64,000 nt of DNA from Paenibacillus sp. MAEPY2 (GCF_000499205.1 NZ_AWUK01000016.1:62001-126000), one strand, 5' to 3'. Shown: positions 34,051 through 44,934, numbered from the stretch's first letter. The notes: generated from the sequence alone by a model not told the origin. Made by a program: numbers and translations.

Positions 34051-35256
34051 CTACTTTACGATAGCAACAGGCGACTTGTTTAAATCATATCGAGTAATCT
34101 GACTGCTGTCGTTCATGTAATATAGAATACCTCCACCCTCATACACAAACGAGAACGGAGAACCATCGATTTCAGAGGTATTCATGGTATGCAACAATTT
34201 TAATTTGGTTGTCGCCGACTTGCTTGCCTGATAGATGGATACTTGAGAATCCTCGACCAGCATCACTGTACCATCTGATGCCGTCTGATAGCTCTTTGCA
34301 GAAGCCTTAACTGTTTGCATAACACCTTTACGGTCTATAAAAATAAAGTTGCCATTAGATAGAATTCCTGTAAATCCAAATGAAAACACATCCTTACTTA
34401 CACGCTCTGAATTGTTCTGACCTTCTCGGTAAATTAAGTTACTTATCTTTTTAGTCCAAGCTACTTTGCCCTCTTTTGTTTTTGCCGTAAAGCTCGTAAC
34501 ATTGTTGCCAAGGTTTTTTTCTAAATATAGATATCCGTCATAACCCAGGCCAGCAAATACTCCTTCTTTGAAATCAAAATTATATCGAAATTGTTCTTTT
34601 AATTTTGAATCATAATAAGTCATACGACTTGAAGTTTTGCTTGTCCTATTAATGGTCTGCAGATAACCATCTACAAAGCCGTAATATATCGATGCATTCC
34701 AAGTATTCTTGCCCAAAAACTTACCTTTTGGGTTGTACCGGTAACTAATAACACGATCAGAGGCTGTCTCCAGGTATACAAACAGGTTACCGTCAGGCAT
34801 CAATGACACTCCCGACAACGAACGTATCTTCTCATTAAAGTACTTATCCCATAGCACATGTCCGTCCGGGTGATAAGCTCTTAAACGCTGTTTTACAACC
34901 CCAGCCGCATTTTTGATCGGTGTGAGAATATACACTGTACCATTTTTATCGACTTGCGCGTATGTACCGAAGAAGCTAAAGCTAAGATTAGTTCCTGCTG
35001 TATAGCTGGTGCTGGACATTAGTTTGCCGGTCTTTTTGTTAAGAATGTACATCTGGTTGTCCATGCTCAAATAATTGTACGTTGTATCAGTAATTCTAAC
35101 GTTGCTATTCGACATGTAAGTGTGTTCTTCTGGAACTGAAAATGTCCAATCCGGCTTGGGCAGACTTGCAAATTGGTTGGCAGATACACTGCTTGGATTG
35201 AGGCTGCAAACAAATAAAACAATTACGAATGCGAGTAAACCGTGTGCACGTTTCAA
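34051..35256 (-). CDS. secreted beta-propeller-like protein
   Basis: A 401-residue protein with a Sec signal peptide (cleavage after VSA near residue 26) starting at TTG behind GAAGGTGA. The rest is repeated beta blades (for example AYHPDGHVLWDKYF, ISYRYNPKGKFLGKNTW, AKTKEGKVAWTKKI), a PQQ/WD-like propeller of about six or seven blades. It should be extracellular and bind ligands or other surface proteins. It lies just downstream of the giant RCC1/helical-repeat protein, perhaps as part of the same cell-surface set. Confidence 0.72.
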   Translation of the reverse strand: MKRAHGLLAFVIVLFVCSLNPSSVSANQFASLPKPDWTFSVPEEHTYMSNSNVRITDTTYNYLSMDNQMYILNKKTGKLMSSTSYTAGTNLSFSFFGTYAQVDKNGTVYILTPIKNAAGVVKQRLRAYHPDGHVLWDKYFNEKIRSLSGVSLMPDGNLFVYLETASDRVISYRYNPKGKFLGKNTWNASIYYGFVDGYLQTINRTSKTSSRMTYYDSKLKEQFRYNFDFKEGVFAGLGYDGYLYLEKNLGNNVTSFTAKTKEGKVAWTKKISNLIYREGQNNSERVSKDVFSFGFTGILSNGNFIFIDRKGVMQTVKASAKSYQTASDGTVMLVEDSQVSIYQASKSATTKLKLLHTMNTSEIDGSPFSFVYEGGGILYYMNDSSQITRYDLNKSPVAIVK

Positions 35257-35414
35257 AAAAAGTCACCTTCTCTATAATTTTGTAGGATTTACAACTGATA
35301 TATCGTCATTTAATTCGATATTATGAATAGACGAAACGTTTAGTGCATAGGAAAACACTCAGTTAGCTTTCAACCATTATCTCTATTTAATGAGGTGCTA
35401 AATTGATTTAAAAA

Positions 35415-35462
35415 GAAGCACTCAACTCAGATCTCTTATAATTAGAGAAAGAGTGAGTGCTC
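35415..35462 (-). terminator. terminator after the 1775-residue gene
   Basis: A long, nested stem GAGCACTC/GAGTGCTC with an inner AGATCTCT/AGAGA arm followed by T's on the minus strand. Confidence 0.75.
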
Positions 35463-35473
35463 CTTTAAAAAAA

Positions 35474-38400
35474 TTAGTTCACATTAAATACGAATTCAGC
35501 AGCCTCACCAGATGTTGATCCTCGTTTGCCTTTAATCAAAAGCGTATATTCACCAGGAATCATACTTGAGGCAGAACGCTTAAATGTATATAAGATACGA
35601 TCATCGACTAGTTTACCCACTCCATACGTGAAACGTTTATCTTCCGGATCACGGACTTCAAAAGTAAACTTCTGAGCAACACCATCTACATTATTAGCTA
35701 CTGAAGCAGTGAATACCACGTAATCACCTTCAACCTGTGCAGAGTACTGCACGTCACTGGCAACCGGTGGTTCAATCATGGAAGAAAGTACAGTAACCGT
35801 TTTGGCTTCTGAGTAGGAAGATACTTTCCCAGAAGTGCTGTATGCCTCAACCTTTACAGTGTATACACCAGCAGTGTTAAATACGTACGTCTTCTCTTCA
35901 CCACTCACTAGGGATGCTCTTGTCTGTTGTACACCTTTTTCATTGTGTACGACATAATACAATGTGTATTGATCCTGCCCAGTCCCTGTAACATGCAACA
36001 CACCATCTTCATCAACGGAAGCAGAGACCAGTGTAGGTACAGGTGGCAGGTCTACAACAAATTTACTAGCGACTATTTCTTTCGGTTCTCCCAGGATGGA
36101 ACCTGCTTTTGGAGTAATTCGATAACTGTATTCTGTATTTAACTCCAATCCAACATCCTTGTACGTACTTTGCGTTGTCAGATTGTAGGTTTTAAGAACA
36201 GCTCCGTTAAGCATGCGTTCCAGCTTATAACCAGTAGCTCCATCAACTTTATCCCACACAAGTGTATTCGTGTTTTTGGTCTGTGTTTTTACTTCGAACC
36301 GTGTCATTTTTAAGTTTTGTTTAACCAAACCATTTTTGATTGCAGTGATACGTTTATTAAGTTGTGTTTTTCTTGAACTTGTTTTCAGCTGACCCACTGC
36401 AACAGATGCTAATTCATAGTCGTTTTCTAGCAAGCTAGTTTCAGCAAATTCTACAAGTGTTTCAGCGTCCATGATCAACTCATCATCTGTGCGAGTAGTA
36501 TCTATCTTCGTTTTAAGAGCTTCAAGTTTTGTTAGCATATCGCTCTTAGATGAATCCGGAAGAGGATTTACCAAGGCTAGGGCATAATAATAGGTATCCC
36601 ACGTTTTTGCACTTGTTGCACGGGTTACAGCTAAATTAGCATTCTGTACGGCTTTTGTGAGGCTCACTTCGGCCTGCAGCTTAGCTAAGCTCTCTGTTAG
36701 TGCATTTTTCTCCATACTTGCCGGCAAAGCATCAATAGCTGTTTTAGCCTTCGTCAGATCCGCTTGTTTTTTCGAACTCTCAGCTGCACTTAATTTCTCT
36801 TTTGCAGCATTGATTGCATCCTGGCTTTCTCCTACAGTCGTAATCTTCAATTGAACATCGTTAAGAATTTCAACCAGATAAGATTTCCATGCACCTTCTC
36901 TGAGCTTGTCCACGAGGCCTTTAGCCGTATCCAGATCAGTCTGCAGCTGACTTTCTTCGGCTTTGAAAACAGCCTCTTTTGCTGGACCAAGATTCAGTTT
37001 AAAGTCAATAATGGATTGGACACTATCCAGCCGAAGATTCAGTTTAGATTGATCCTCAGGTTTCAGCTCAGCTACCTGAGTTCGAGCAACATCTACGTCC
37101 TCTTGATTTCTAGACAGTTCTGCAACCCGGACCGAATTTGTTGCTTCAGCCAGTTGATTATTGTACTTGTCTCTTTCATCAATGATGTTTTGCAACGCAT
37201 CAAGACGGCTTTGGAATGCAGTTTGATCAACTGGAAGCAAGGAGTTTACGAGTTCACGCGCATCATCCAGGTCATCTTGCAGCACTGTTGATTCTGCCTT
37301 CTTTACAGCATCTTCCGCTTCCTGTAGCTTTTCTTGATAGTTTTTATTAGAATCGATCAACTCTTGAACCACATCAAGCCGTGTACCCAGCGTCGCTTTA
37401 TCATAGGCTCTCAGTGCTTTGATTAAGTTACGAGCAGCTGTAACATCCTCTTGTAACAAGCTTGTTTCAGCCTTCTCAACGGCTTCTGTAGCCGATTTTA
37501 ATGTTTGTTCATAAGAATCATCAATGATCTCTTGAAGATTATCGAGGCGCTCTGATAAGTCCACCTGATCTTTGTCTTTCAGTTTGTCTACCAGATCTCT
37601 AGCATGATCAAGATCGGCTTGATCCTTTGTCGATTCCGCCTTGTTAACCGCTTCAATTGCTTCTTCCAGTTGTTTTGTATATTCTTGATCACCGTTAATT
37701 TCCGTTTGGATTTTATCCAATCTTGCTGTAAGTGCTTCTTGGTCACTAGTACGCAATTTTTCAACCAACCCTCTTGCCGTATCTACATCTTCTTGAGATT
37801 TAGTAGACTCAGCTTTTACTACGCTTGAAACTGCATGTGTAAGTTGCACTTGATATTCCTTTTCGGTATCAATAATAACTTGTACAGCATCGAGTCGTGC
37901 TGTAAGATCTGTCTGGTCTTCATCTCGCAACACAGCAACTAATACTCTAGCTGTATCTACTTCTGCTTGCAATAAAGAGGCTTCAGCATTTTCTGTAGCA
38001 ATAGTAGCGGATCGAATCTGGTTAGTATAATTTTCTATTATCAAATTTTGAACAATACCTAACCGTATTAGCAAATTACCTTGGATCCCATCTGGACGAA
38101 GGGCCTTAACTAGTATTAGAGCAGCGTTGACGTCGACTTGTAAAATACTTTGCTCGGCCTTTTCTACAGCAGCGGTTGCTTCAGCAAGTTGCTGAGTATA
38201 TTTATTATCAATCTCAGTTTGTACATTATTTAATCTTTCATTTAATAAATTTTTGTTTACATAGTCTGCTGGACTTCTTATTTCACTTACCAATTGACGG
38301 GCTGTGTCCACATCTGTTTGGGAAAGCGATCGTTCAGCTTGTAATACACCTGCAAGTGCTTTTTCAAAAGTATCTAATCGTTGTTGAACGACATCCAAAC

Positions 38401-40801
38401 GATCCGAAAGATCTTTTTTATCTGTTTCCTTTAACTCACTTACAGATGCTCGTGCAGCATCAATCATAAATTGATCGAGTATGGATTCAGCATCTTCAAC
38501 GGCTTTTTTGGCCGCCAAAAGTTTATTAGCGTAATCCGCATCACCATTAATCCAAGTTTGGACTGCGTCTAAACGAGCAGAAAGTTCGTCCTTTACAGTT
38601 CCACGAATCAGTTCTACCTTATCGCGTGCTGCATCCACATCGCTCTGTGTTTTGGATGTTTCAGCTTTGATAACCGCATCTGTAGCATCCTGTACCTTCT
38701 GTTTATACGTAGGATCATTTTGATCAACGATTTCTTGAACAGCGTCTAGACGTGCATTCAAGGATTCTCTGTTTTCATCTTTCAAAGCTAAATTAGCAAC
38801 AAATTCTCTTGCTTCATCAATATAAACCTGTTGCTTCATTACTTCCGCTAAGAAAACCTTACCGATACCTGAAGCATAGTTATCTTCTAAATATAGAAAA
38901 TCAATAACATAGCTTGCTTCAGAGTATTTCCCGTACTGATTAGTTGCTCTTGCATAGTAAGTTGTATCTTTTTGAACGTATATCCCAGACGAAGTACCAT
39001 AATCAGCCCAATAATCGTTACCCTCTGATCTATATTGACGTTTAGTTGCATCAGATGGCCAGTTAATGATTAGCGTAGTCGTACCATCTTTATCACTCGT
39101 ATCTTTAAGCGTAAAGGTTGGCGGTGCTGGGACTGAATCATCGATTGCACTAATCGTAAATTCGTTAATATCCGAGGAAACTCCATATTCATTCGTGACA
39201 CGGGCTTCAAGTAGTCCATTCTCTGTGAAGGTTACTGTTTCACCAGAGTTTACAGTTGTCCATTCACCATTCTTAAAACGATATTCCAGTTTCAACTCAT
39301 CAACACTTGTCGGACTAGTAAAAAGAATTATCATCTCATTATTACTGTACTTAGCAGTCATTTCAGGTTTCGCAGGCTTGCTACCAATCCCCTTAATCAA
39401 GTACGTTCCAACTTTCGATGTTCCTTGTGGATTGGTTACTCTTGCCTCAAGTGTTCCATTCTCAGATAAAGTGATGGTATCTCCGGAATTGATCGTTTTC
39501 CACCCGGAGCCGTTAAACCGATATTCCAGTATAAGTGTTGTATAGTAATCTGGATTTGTAATGGTAACATCGATTGTGTTGTCCTTCACTTGGCCCACTT
39601 TAAAAGTCGGATCCGCCAGTTGCTGGTTTGCAACATTCAGCAATACGGGTACTTTTACAGCGTTCTGTTTGAATCCAAGTTGGCCGACCGAACTATTACC
39701 CCAACCCCAGACTTTTCCTTCATGATCAATAGCAACAGCATGATAAGAGCCCATATAGATATTTTTAATATTCAATGAATCATTGACCAGGACAGGCCGT
39801 GGATTTGTATTTTCTTTTGCATCTGCAAGTGTACCGGAAGAACTTGTTCCGGCACCCCACACTGATCCATCCGAACGTACGACTAAAGAGCTTCTAGATG
39901 ATATAGCGATGTCAATAACATCGTTAATTTGAGCATCTTCACCAGTATTCAAGGTGCCAAACTTATGTGGAGAAGTCGCATAAGTAAGGATGCTACCAGA
40001 CGAATTTCCATAACCAGTTTGTCCATAATCTGTCTTTCCCCAGCCCCAAACCGTACCATCATTCTTTAACGCCAACGTTGAGAACTCGTGACTTACAACT
40101 TTCTTGACGTTTGTAAGTACTTGAACCGGAGCCGTGACTGAAGTTCGATCACCATTTCCAACCTGTCCATAGTCATTACTTCCCCATGCCCAGAGGGTTC
40201 CGTCGCTTTTGATTGCATATGGTGTTCTATAACCGGCAACAATCTGTACGACATCGGTGAGACCGGCGACCTGTTTTGGGATATGCTTCGTTCCGTCTTC
40301 GCTCTCCCAGTACATTTTGCCCCAGGTCCATACCGTGCCGTCACTTTTCAACGCCATGGAGTAGCTGATTCCGGAAGCAACTTGGATCACATCACTGATT
40401 CCCTCTACAAGTTGAGGGGTATTAACATCATTGCGACTAGCATTTCCTAAACGACTACTACCGATAGATTGGCCCCAGGCATATACACGTCCATCTGAAC
40501 GGACAGCTAGTGTAGCGTCTTGGCCATAGGCAACATCAACAATGTTATCCAATCCAAATTGATTAAAAAACAGAACATTAGTCCGTTCATTAGTAGCTAG
40601 TTGGTACTCCGCGTTGTCACCCGTTCCATACCAATTGTTATCGCTTGTTTGGATCAGCGTCGTGTCGTAATTTAAAGCAGCCTTGACTCCTGTAAAAGAC
40701 GAAGCTGCACTTGTTTTATCTGGGTATATAAATGAACCAGATAGCATGGATGCTGCGATCACAGCCGACAACATCCCTTTCAAAAATCTACGCTTCTTCA
40801 T
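35474..40801 (-). CDS. giant secreted surface protein: RCC1 propeller, Ig-like and helical repeats
   Basis: A 1775-residue protein. It has a signal peptide (MKKRRF, cleavage near residue 33), then RCC1-type blades to about residue 400 (repeated ALKSDGTVWTWG and WGSNDYGQVGNG motifs). Three Ig/Fn3-like modules follow to about 640, then some 15 helical units of about 60 residues, each like AE.S..Q.DVD.AR.LV..L...DQ..L..RLD.VQ..ID. The C-terminus has Fn3-like modules (LVWDKVDGATGYKLER). The last region is paralogous to the 1296-residue protein encoded upstream. No LPXTG, S-layer or membrane anchor is seen, so it may be released or held by its stalk. The role is probably adhesion or contact during transfer; no enzyme motif is present. 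Confidence 0.85.
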   Translation of the reverse strand: MKKRRFLKGMLSAVIAASMLSGSFIYPDKTSAASSFTGVKAALNYDTTLIQTSDNNWYGTGDNAEYQLATNERTNVLFFNQFGLDNIVDVAYGQDATLAVRSDGRVYAWGQSIGSSRLGNASRNDVNTPQLVEGISDVIQVASGISYSMALKSDGTVWTWGKMYWESEDGTKHIPKQVAGLTDVVQIVAGYRTPYAIKSDGTLWAWGSNDYGQVGNGDRTSVTAPVQVLTNVKKVVSHEFSTLALKNDGTVWGWGKTDYGQTGYGNSSGSILTYATSPHKFGTLNTGEDAQINDVIDIAISSRSSLVVRSDGSVWGAGTSSSGTLADAKENTNPRPVLVNDSLNIKNIYMGSYHAVAIDHEGKVWGWGNSSVGQLGFKQNAVKVPVLLNVANQQLADPTFKVGQVKDNTIDVTITNPDYYTTLILEYRFNGSGWKTINSGDTITLSENGTLEARVTNPQGTSKVGTYLIKGIGSKPAKPEMTAKYSNNEMIILFTSPTSVDELKLEYRFKNGEWTTVNSGETVTFTENGLLEARVTNEYGVSSDINEFTISAIDDSVPAPPTFTLKDTSDKDGTTTLIINWPSDATKRQYRSEGNDYWADYGTSSGIYVQKDTTYYARATNQYGKYSEASYVIDFLYLEDNYASGIGKVFLAEVMKQQVYIDEAREFVANLALKDENRESLNARLDAVQEIVDQNDPTYKQKVQDATDAVIKAETSKTQSDVDAARDKVELIRGTVKDELSARLDAVQTWINGDADYANKLLAAKKAVEDAESILDQFMIDAARASVSELKETDKKDLSDRLDVVQQRLDTFEKALAGVLQAERSLSQTDVDTARQLVSEIRSPADYVNKNLLNERLNNVQTEIDNKYTQQLAEATAAVEKAEQSILQVDVNAALILVKALRPDGIQGNLLIRLGIVQNLIIENYTNQIRSATIATENAEASLLQAEVDTARVLVAVLRDEDQTDLTARLDAVQVIIDTEKEYQVQLTHAVSSVVKAESTKSQEDVDTARGLVEKLRTSDQEALTARLDKIQTEINGDQEYTKQLEEAIEAVNKAESTKDQADLDHARDLVDKLKDKDQVDLSERLDNLQEIIDDSYEQTLKSATEAVEKAETSLLQEDVTAARNLIKALRAYDKATLGTRLDVVQELIDSNKNYQEKLQEAEDAVKKAESTVLQDDLDDARELVNSLLPVDQTAFQSRLDALQNIIDERDKYNNQLAEATNSVRVAELSRNQEDVDVARTQVAELKPEDQSKLNLRLDSVQSIIDFKLNLGPAKEAVFKAEESQLQTDLDTAKGLVDKLREGAWKSYLVEILNDVQLKITTVGESQDAINAAKEKLSAAESSKKQADLTKAKTAIDALPASMEKNALTESLAKLQAEVSLTKAVQNANLAVTRATSAKTWDTYYYALALVNPLPDSSKSDMLTKLEALKTKIDTTRTDDELIMDAETLVEFAETSLLENDYELASVAVGQLKTSSRKTQLNKRITAIKNGLVKQNLKMTRFEVKTQTKNTNTLVWDKVDGATGYKLERMLNGAVLKTYNLTTQSTYKDVGLELNTEYSYRITPKAGSILGEPKEIVASKFVVDLPPVPTLVSASVDEDGVLHVTGTGQDQYTLYYVVHNEKGVQQTRASLVSGEEKTYVFNTAGVYTVKVEAYSTSGKVSSYSEAKTVTVLSSMIEPPVASDVQYSAQVEGDYVVFTASVANNVDGVAQKFTFEVRDPEDKRFTYGVGKLVDDRILYTFKRSASSMIPGEYTLLIKGKRGSTSGEAAEFVFNVN
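36310..38840 (-). repeat. 15-fold coding helical repeat array
   Basis: About 15 tandem units of roughly 55-70 codons in the giant gene. They share the pattern AExSxxQxDVDxARxLVxxL...DQxxLxxRLDxVQxxID. Units are diverged at DNA level, so this is old protein repetition rather than slippage. Confidence 0.85.
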
Positions 40802-40999
40802 TTCTTGCTTTCACTCTCCATCTATGTAATATTTTTATCATCGCTTTTAATGATACATGTTTTAACGAGATTTGTAGGCAACCAGACGAGTACATTATGT
40901 TCCCCAAACGGGTACATTTTCGAAGAGATTTAAGTAAGTACTACATTTATGTAAAATACATGTAAATCGTTGGAGCGGCCCAATAAGTTCACAAAAAAA

Positions 41000-41028
41000 A
41001 CTAGCCAATGTTTTTACCACTGGCTAGC
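41000..41028 (-). terminator. terminator after the 1296-residue gene
   Basis: A CTAGCCA/TGGCTAG stem followed by eight T's on the minus strand, immediately after the stop. Confidence 0.85.
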
Positions 41029-41034
41029 TTGTCT

Positions 41035-44000
41035 TTACTGTAACGTAATATCGTGCGAAACAGGTTCGCTGTAATCGGATCCTCTTTTTCCTTTGACAGT
41101 AATCGTATATGTTCCTGCTGGAGTCGTCGCTATGGATCTACGGTAGCTATATTCAATCCAATCACCCGCAAGCTTTCCAACTGAATAATTCAACCGTTTC
41201 CCATCGGCATCATGCAGCTCAAACTGCAGCTTTTCAATTTTTCCATCCACGGTGTTGGAGACCGATGCTCGGAATATAACATATCCGTTCTCTACGGTAA
41301 CTTCTTCGAATTTAGCATTGACCGGTGTAGGAGGTTCTACCATCTCTGGTTTAACTTCGATGTTGACTGGATTTGTATAAGAGGAAACTCTCTCACTCTG
41401 ATTATAAGCTTCCAGTTTCAACGTATAGGTGCCAGCCTTCGTAAATCCGTATGTTTTTTCCTCATTGTCTTTCAGGAGGGAACGTATTATCCGGACACCC
41501 TTTTCATTGTACAGTACATAATACAACCGGTATGCATCCGATCCTGCTCCACGAACATGTAGAATACCTTCAGCATCTACTTCACCAACCAATAACGTAG
41601 GCTCTGTTGGAAGCGTAACTTCAGCTGTGCTGGCTTGGAGCTCCTTGCCTTCACCGTAAGTTGAATTGACCCTCGGAGTGAGACGATATGTGTAAGAGGT
41701 GTTCAGAGCTAGGCTACTATCTTTATACGTGGTCTGAGTAGAAAGTGAGTATGTTTTCTCCAATACACCATCAAGAAGTCGCTCAAGCTTATAACCGGTA
41801 GCCCCATAGACTTTATCCCAGGTTAGTGTAATGGAGTCTTTTGTTTTCGTTTTTACTTCAAAACGTTGGACCACTAGTGATGATTTTGTAAGATACTCCT
41901 CAACGACCTTGAGTCTCTTGTTCAAAGCTGTTTTAGATGAACTGTTTTTTAAATTGGAAACCGCTTCAGAAGCTGATTTATAGTCACTCATCGTTTTATT
42001 GCTTTCTACTCGTTCTACCAGAAGCGTAGCATACCAGAGAACCATTTCTTCTTCATATGCACTGTCCATCTTAACTTTTAATGCTTCTAAACGAGTTTCA
42101 AGCTTCGTTTTTGCATCACTATCCGGAAGAGCATTGACTTGAGCTAGTGCAGCTCCATACAATTCAACCGTTTTTGCACTTTCAGCACGCGTAACTGCCA
42201 AAGTAGCGTTATTGGTTGCCGTTGTAAGATTCATCTTCACTTGAATAGTCGCCATTTGAAAGAGGAAATCATTTTTTACATTACTAGCAGGCAGTGCATT
42301 AATTTTTGTTTTAGCTTTATTCAGGTCACCTGCTTTGAGGCTTCCATCTGCGATATTCAAAAGCTGTTTAATCTCTTCAATTTCCGCGTGTAATGTATTC
42401 AATTCTTGAATGAGATCTTCAACCACTTTAAGACGAGTAGTTAAATAATCCTTATATGCACCCTCTTCAAGTTTTTCCACGGTTAGGCGTGCACTCTGAA
42501 CATCTCCATCATTTTGCGTCTCTTCTGCCAGTTCTACCGCTTTTCTGGCACTTTCAGTGTTCTCCAAATAGGTAATGAATTTTTGAACACTATCAATACG
42601 TGTTAACAATTCCGTTTTGAATGTAGAATCTGGAAGCGCATTAACTAATGTTATAGCCACCTGAAGGTCAGAAGAACGATAACTGCTTTCGGCCACTTCG
42701 ACAGCTTCTCGAGCCTTAGTCATTTCTTCAGTCTCCACAGGTTCAGTTGGTTCATTGTCGATTTGTTTTTGTACCTGATCTAATCGATCGTGGAGCGAGG
42801 TCTGATCTTCTTCGTTGAGCTCACCGACAAGGTCCCTTGCTTGATCCAGATCATCCTGGTTAAACGTGCTCTCGGCTTTCTCCACGGCTGCAATAGCTGC
42901 TTTTAATTGCTGAGCGTATTCTTCAGCTGCTGTTATCAACGTAAGGACTTCATTTAAGCGCTGTTCATAGGAAATGCGATCTTCTTCGTTTAACTGGCGC
43001 ACCAGATCTTGCGCAACACTAACGTCCACACGATTTAGCGTCTCTTCCGCCTTGCTAACAGCGTCCTCAACCTGGTTCAGAAGCTTATCATAGGCTTGAT
43101 TTCCATCAATCGTGTATTGAACCGCTTGGAGGCGACTCAAGAAAAAGGCCTGATCTGTTGACTTTAATTGTTCAACAAGTGCCTGAGCTGAATGAACCAC
43201 TGCTTGATCTAGCGTCTTTTCGGCTTTTGAGACTTCCTCTTCTACACGGATTAAGAGTTGGCTATAAGCTTCTAACTCATCAATCCTGGCTTGAACTGTT
43301 TCTAAACGCTTCAAGAATACGGCTTGATCAGTTGCATTTAATTGCTCAATTAAGACTTGAGCTTCATCTACAGTCGATTGGTTCAGAGTTTCTTCTGCTT
43401 TAGCAACGGTTTGTTCCACACGTGCTAAAAGTTGATTATAGGCTTCTTTTGAATCAATTTTAGACTGAACCACTTGTAAACGTTCCAAAAGGTTCTCCTG
43501 ATCCTCTGATTTCAACTTCAATGTTACATCTCGAGCTTGGTCTACAGCCTCTTGTGTCTCAAGGATTTCAGCTTGGGACACCAAAGTCTTAGCTTGGTTG
43601 ACCAAATCGCTGTATTCAGCAATTGCATCATCGATCTTCTGTTGAACAACATCTAAACGGAGATTAAAACCGGTTTGGTCTCCAGTTTTGAGTACGGAAA
43701 CAGCGGCTCTTGCGCTAGTTACATCTGACTGATTCAACGATTCCTCAGCCAGTGTCACTGCTTCTTCAGCTTGTAAAAGCTTAGCATAGTATCCAAACTG
43801 ATCTACTGTTTTTGACGAAATTGTGCTGTTTGTCGCAGCATCTTTGACTCGCGCGTAAATTGTACCGTCATTCATAATCGTGAATGGACCCGCATATGTG
43901 TTCCAATTTACATTATCGAAGGAGTACTCCACTACTGCTGCATCCGCGGGTGGTTGCAACGATACCAATAAAGAACCTTCGCTCACATCACCAGAAATTA

Positions 44001-44925
44001 AAATGTCTGCTGGTTCAGGAGGTATGGTATCGATATTGGTTATCTCATATTTCGTAATCGATGAAATATTTCCAGCAGCATCTGTGGCCCGTGCTTCTAC
44101 TATAGAGTTCTTACTGATAAGTAGCGCGAGTTGATATCGAGTCCAGGCTCCTCCATTATAGCGATATTCGTTAATATCTGATGAAGATTCATAGTTTATT
44201 GTTATTGTCACCGGATTTTTCGTTGGTTTAGTGCTGCTAGCTGAAATTGTGGGTGCTTTAGGCGGCGTTCTATCAATGTTTGATACGGTATGGTTGCTTA
44301 TAGCTTTGGTTCCATCTCCAGAACCTGCAACAGCAATAATATTTGTATTATCATTTACGGTGATAGGACCGGTATAGTTGTTGTACGTTACTCCGTTATT
44401 AACACTATATCTTTTTATACTTGCTTCAATAGGATAGGATATTGTGATTTGTACGTTTGTGTTAGTTGGGGTAGATGGAGTCTGTGTAATCTTAGGGGCA
44501 GTGATTGTGGTGCCAAGTAGATCTGATAGCTTGTATCTGTCTGATCGATTGCCAGAACCGGACCCACCTGTATAGTAATAATATTCGGCAACAACATATT
44601 TCACTCCAATGCCGAGTTGGGGATCAATTGTATTAATTAGTTCCTCTAAGTAGATATTGGGGTTTTCAACATCTCCCACCCCATCACCAATCGTCTTCTT
44701 TACAGTACCATTGACAAGTAAATCGTATCGATATCCTGCAGCAGATGTATTTAAACGGAGACTTAAAGTCTTCCCTTCAAACACGATGGATGTGGCAGCT
44801 GCTGCCTTGCCTGGTTGATAAACTGTTGTGCATAAGATCATCAAGATGAGCGCCCATATCGTTACCTTCTGAGTCATTTGTTTATTGAGAGTAAACATTG
44901 GAAAAGTTTGATTCTCCTTTATCAT
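41035..44925 (-). CDS. giant secreted surface protein, paralogue with helical repeats
   Basis: Up to 1296 residues; the ATG at MFTLNK (15 bases after AAAGGAG) may be the true start. It has a signal peptide with cleavage near AAA (about residue 43), then a beta region and several short Ig-like or bacterial-surface beta modules to about 380. About 11 helical units of the same type as in the 1775-residue protein follow. The C-terminus (TKTKDSITLTWDKVYGATGYKLERLL to the end) is clearly homologous to its neighbour's. It lacks the RCC1 propeller. The pair probably arose by duplication followed by swapping of the N-terminal head. It lies just downstream of the pilin-like trio. Confidence 0.85.
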   Translation of the reverse strand: MIKENQTFPMFTLNKQMTQKVTIWALILMILCTTVYQPGKAAAATSIVFEGKTLSLRLNTSAAGYRYDLLVNGTVKKTIGDGVGDVENPNIYLEELINTIDPQLGIGVKYVVAEYYYYTGGSGSGNRSDRYKLSDLLGTTITAPKITQTPSTPTNTNVQITISYPIEASIKRYSVNNGVTYNNYTGPITVNDNTNIIAVAGSGDGTKAISNHTVSNIDRTPPKAPTISASSTKPTKNPVTITINYESSSDINEYRYNGGAWTRYQLALLISKNSIVEARATDAAGNISSITKYEITNIDTIPPEPADILISGDVSEGSLLVSLQPPADAAVVEYSFDNVNWNTYAGPFTIMNDGTIYARVKDAATNSTISSKTVDQFGYYAKLLQAEEAVTLAEESLNQSDVTSARAAVSVLKTGDQTGFNLRLDVVQQKIDDAIAEYSDLVNQAKTLVSQAEILETQEAVDQARDVTLKLKSEDQENLLERLQVVQSKIDSKEAYNQLLARVEQTVAKAEETLNQSTVDEAQVLIEQLNATDQAVFLKRLETVQARIDELEAYSQLLIRVEEEVSKAEKTLDQAVVHSAQALVEQLKSTDQAFFLSRLQAVQYTIDGNQAYDKLLNQVEDAVSKAEETLNRVDVSVAQDLVRQLNEEDRISYEQRLNEVLTLITAAEEYAQQLKAAIAAVEKAESTFNQDDLDQARDLVGELNEEDQTSLHDRLDQVQKQIDNEPTEPVETEEMTKAREAVEVAESSYRSSDLQVAITLVNALPDSTFKTELLTRIDSVQKFITYLENTESARKAVELAEETQNDGDVQSARLTVEKLEEGAYKDYLTTRLKVVEDLIQELNTLHAEIEEIKQLLNIADGSLKAGDLNKAKTKINALPASNVKNDFLFQMATIQVKMNLTTATNNATLAVTRAESAKTVELYGAALAQVNALPDSDAKTKLETRLEALKVKMDSAYEEEMVLWYATLLVERVESNKTMSDYKSASEAVSNLKNSSSKTALNKRLKVVEEYLTKSSLVVQRFEVKTKTKDSITLTWDKVYGATGYKLERLLDGVLEKTYSLSTQTTYKDSSLALNTSYTYRLTPRVNSTYGEGKELQASTAEVTLPTEPTLLVGEVDAEGILHVRGAGSDAYRLYYVLYNEKGVRIIRSLLKDNEEKTYGFTKAGTYTLKLEAYNQSERVSSYTNPVNIEVKPEMVEPPTPVNAKFEEVTVENGYVIFRASVSNTVDGKIEKLQFELHDADGKRLNYSVGKLAGDWIEYSYRRSIATTPAGTYTITVKGKRGSDYSEPVSHDITLQ
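41880..43760 (-). repeat. 11-fold coding helical repeat array
   Basis: About 11 tandem units of 50-65 codons in the 1296-residue gene, same consensus as the array at 36310-38840. Confidence 0.85.
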
Positions 44926-44934
44926 TTGATTTTA

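Noticed and set aside
35927..39778. Many plus-strand frames of 60-160 residues inside the giant genes
   Set aside because: They are antisense shadows of the repeat-coding region without ribosome sites; repetitive composition explains their length.
36310..43760. Tandem repeats considered as a CRISPR or DNA satellite
   Set aside because: Units keep reading frame, vary at silent sites and are 55-70 codons long; they are protein repeats.
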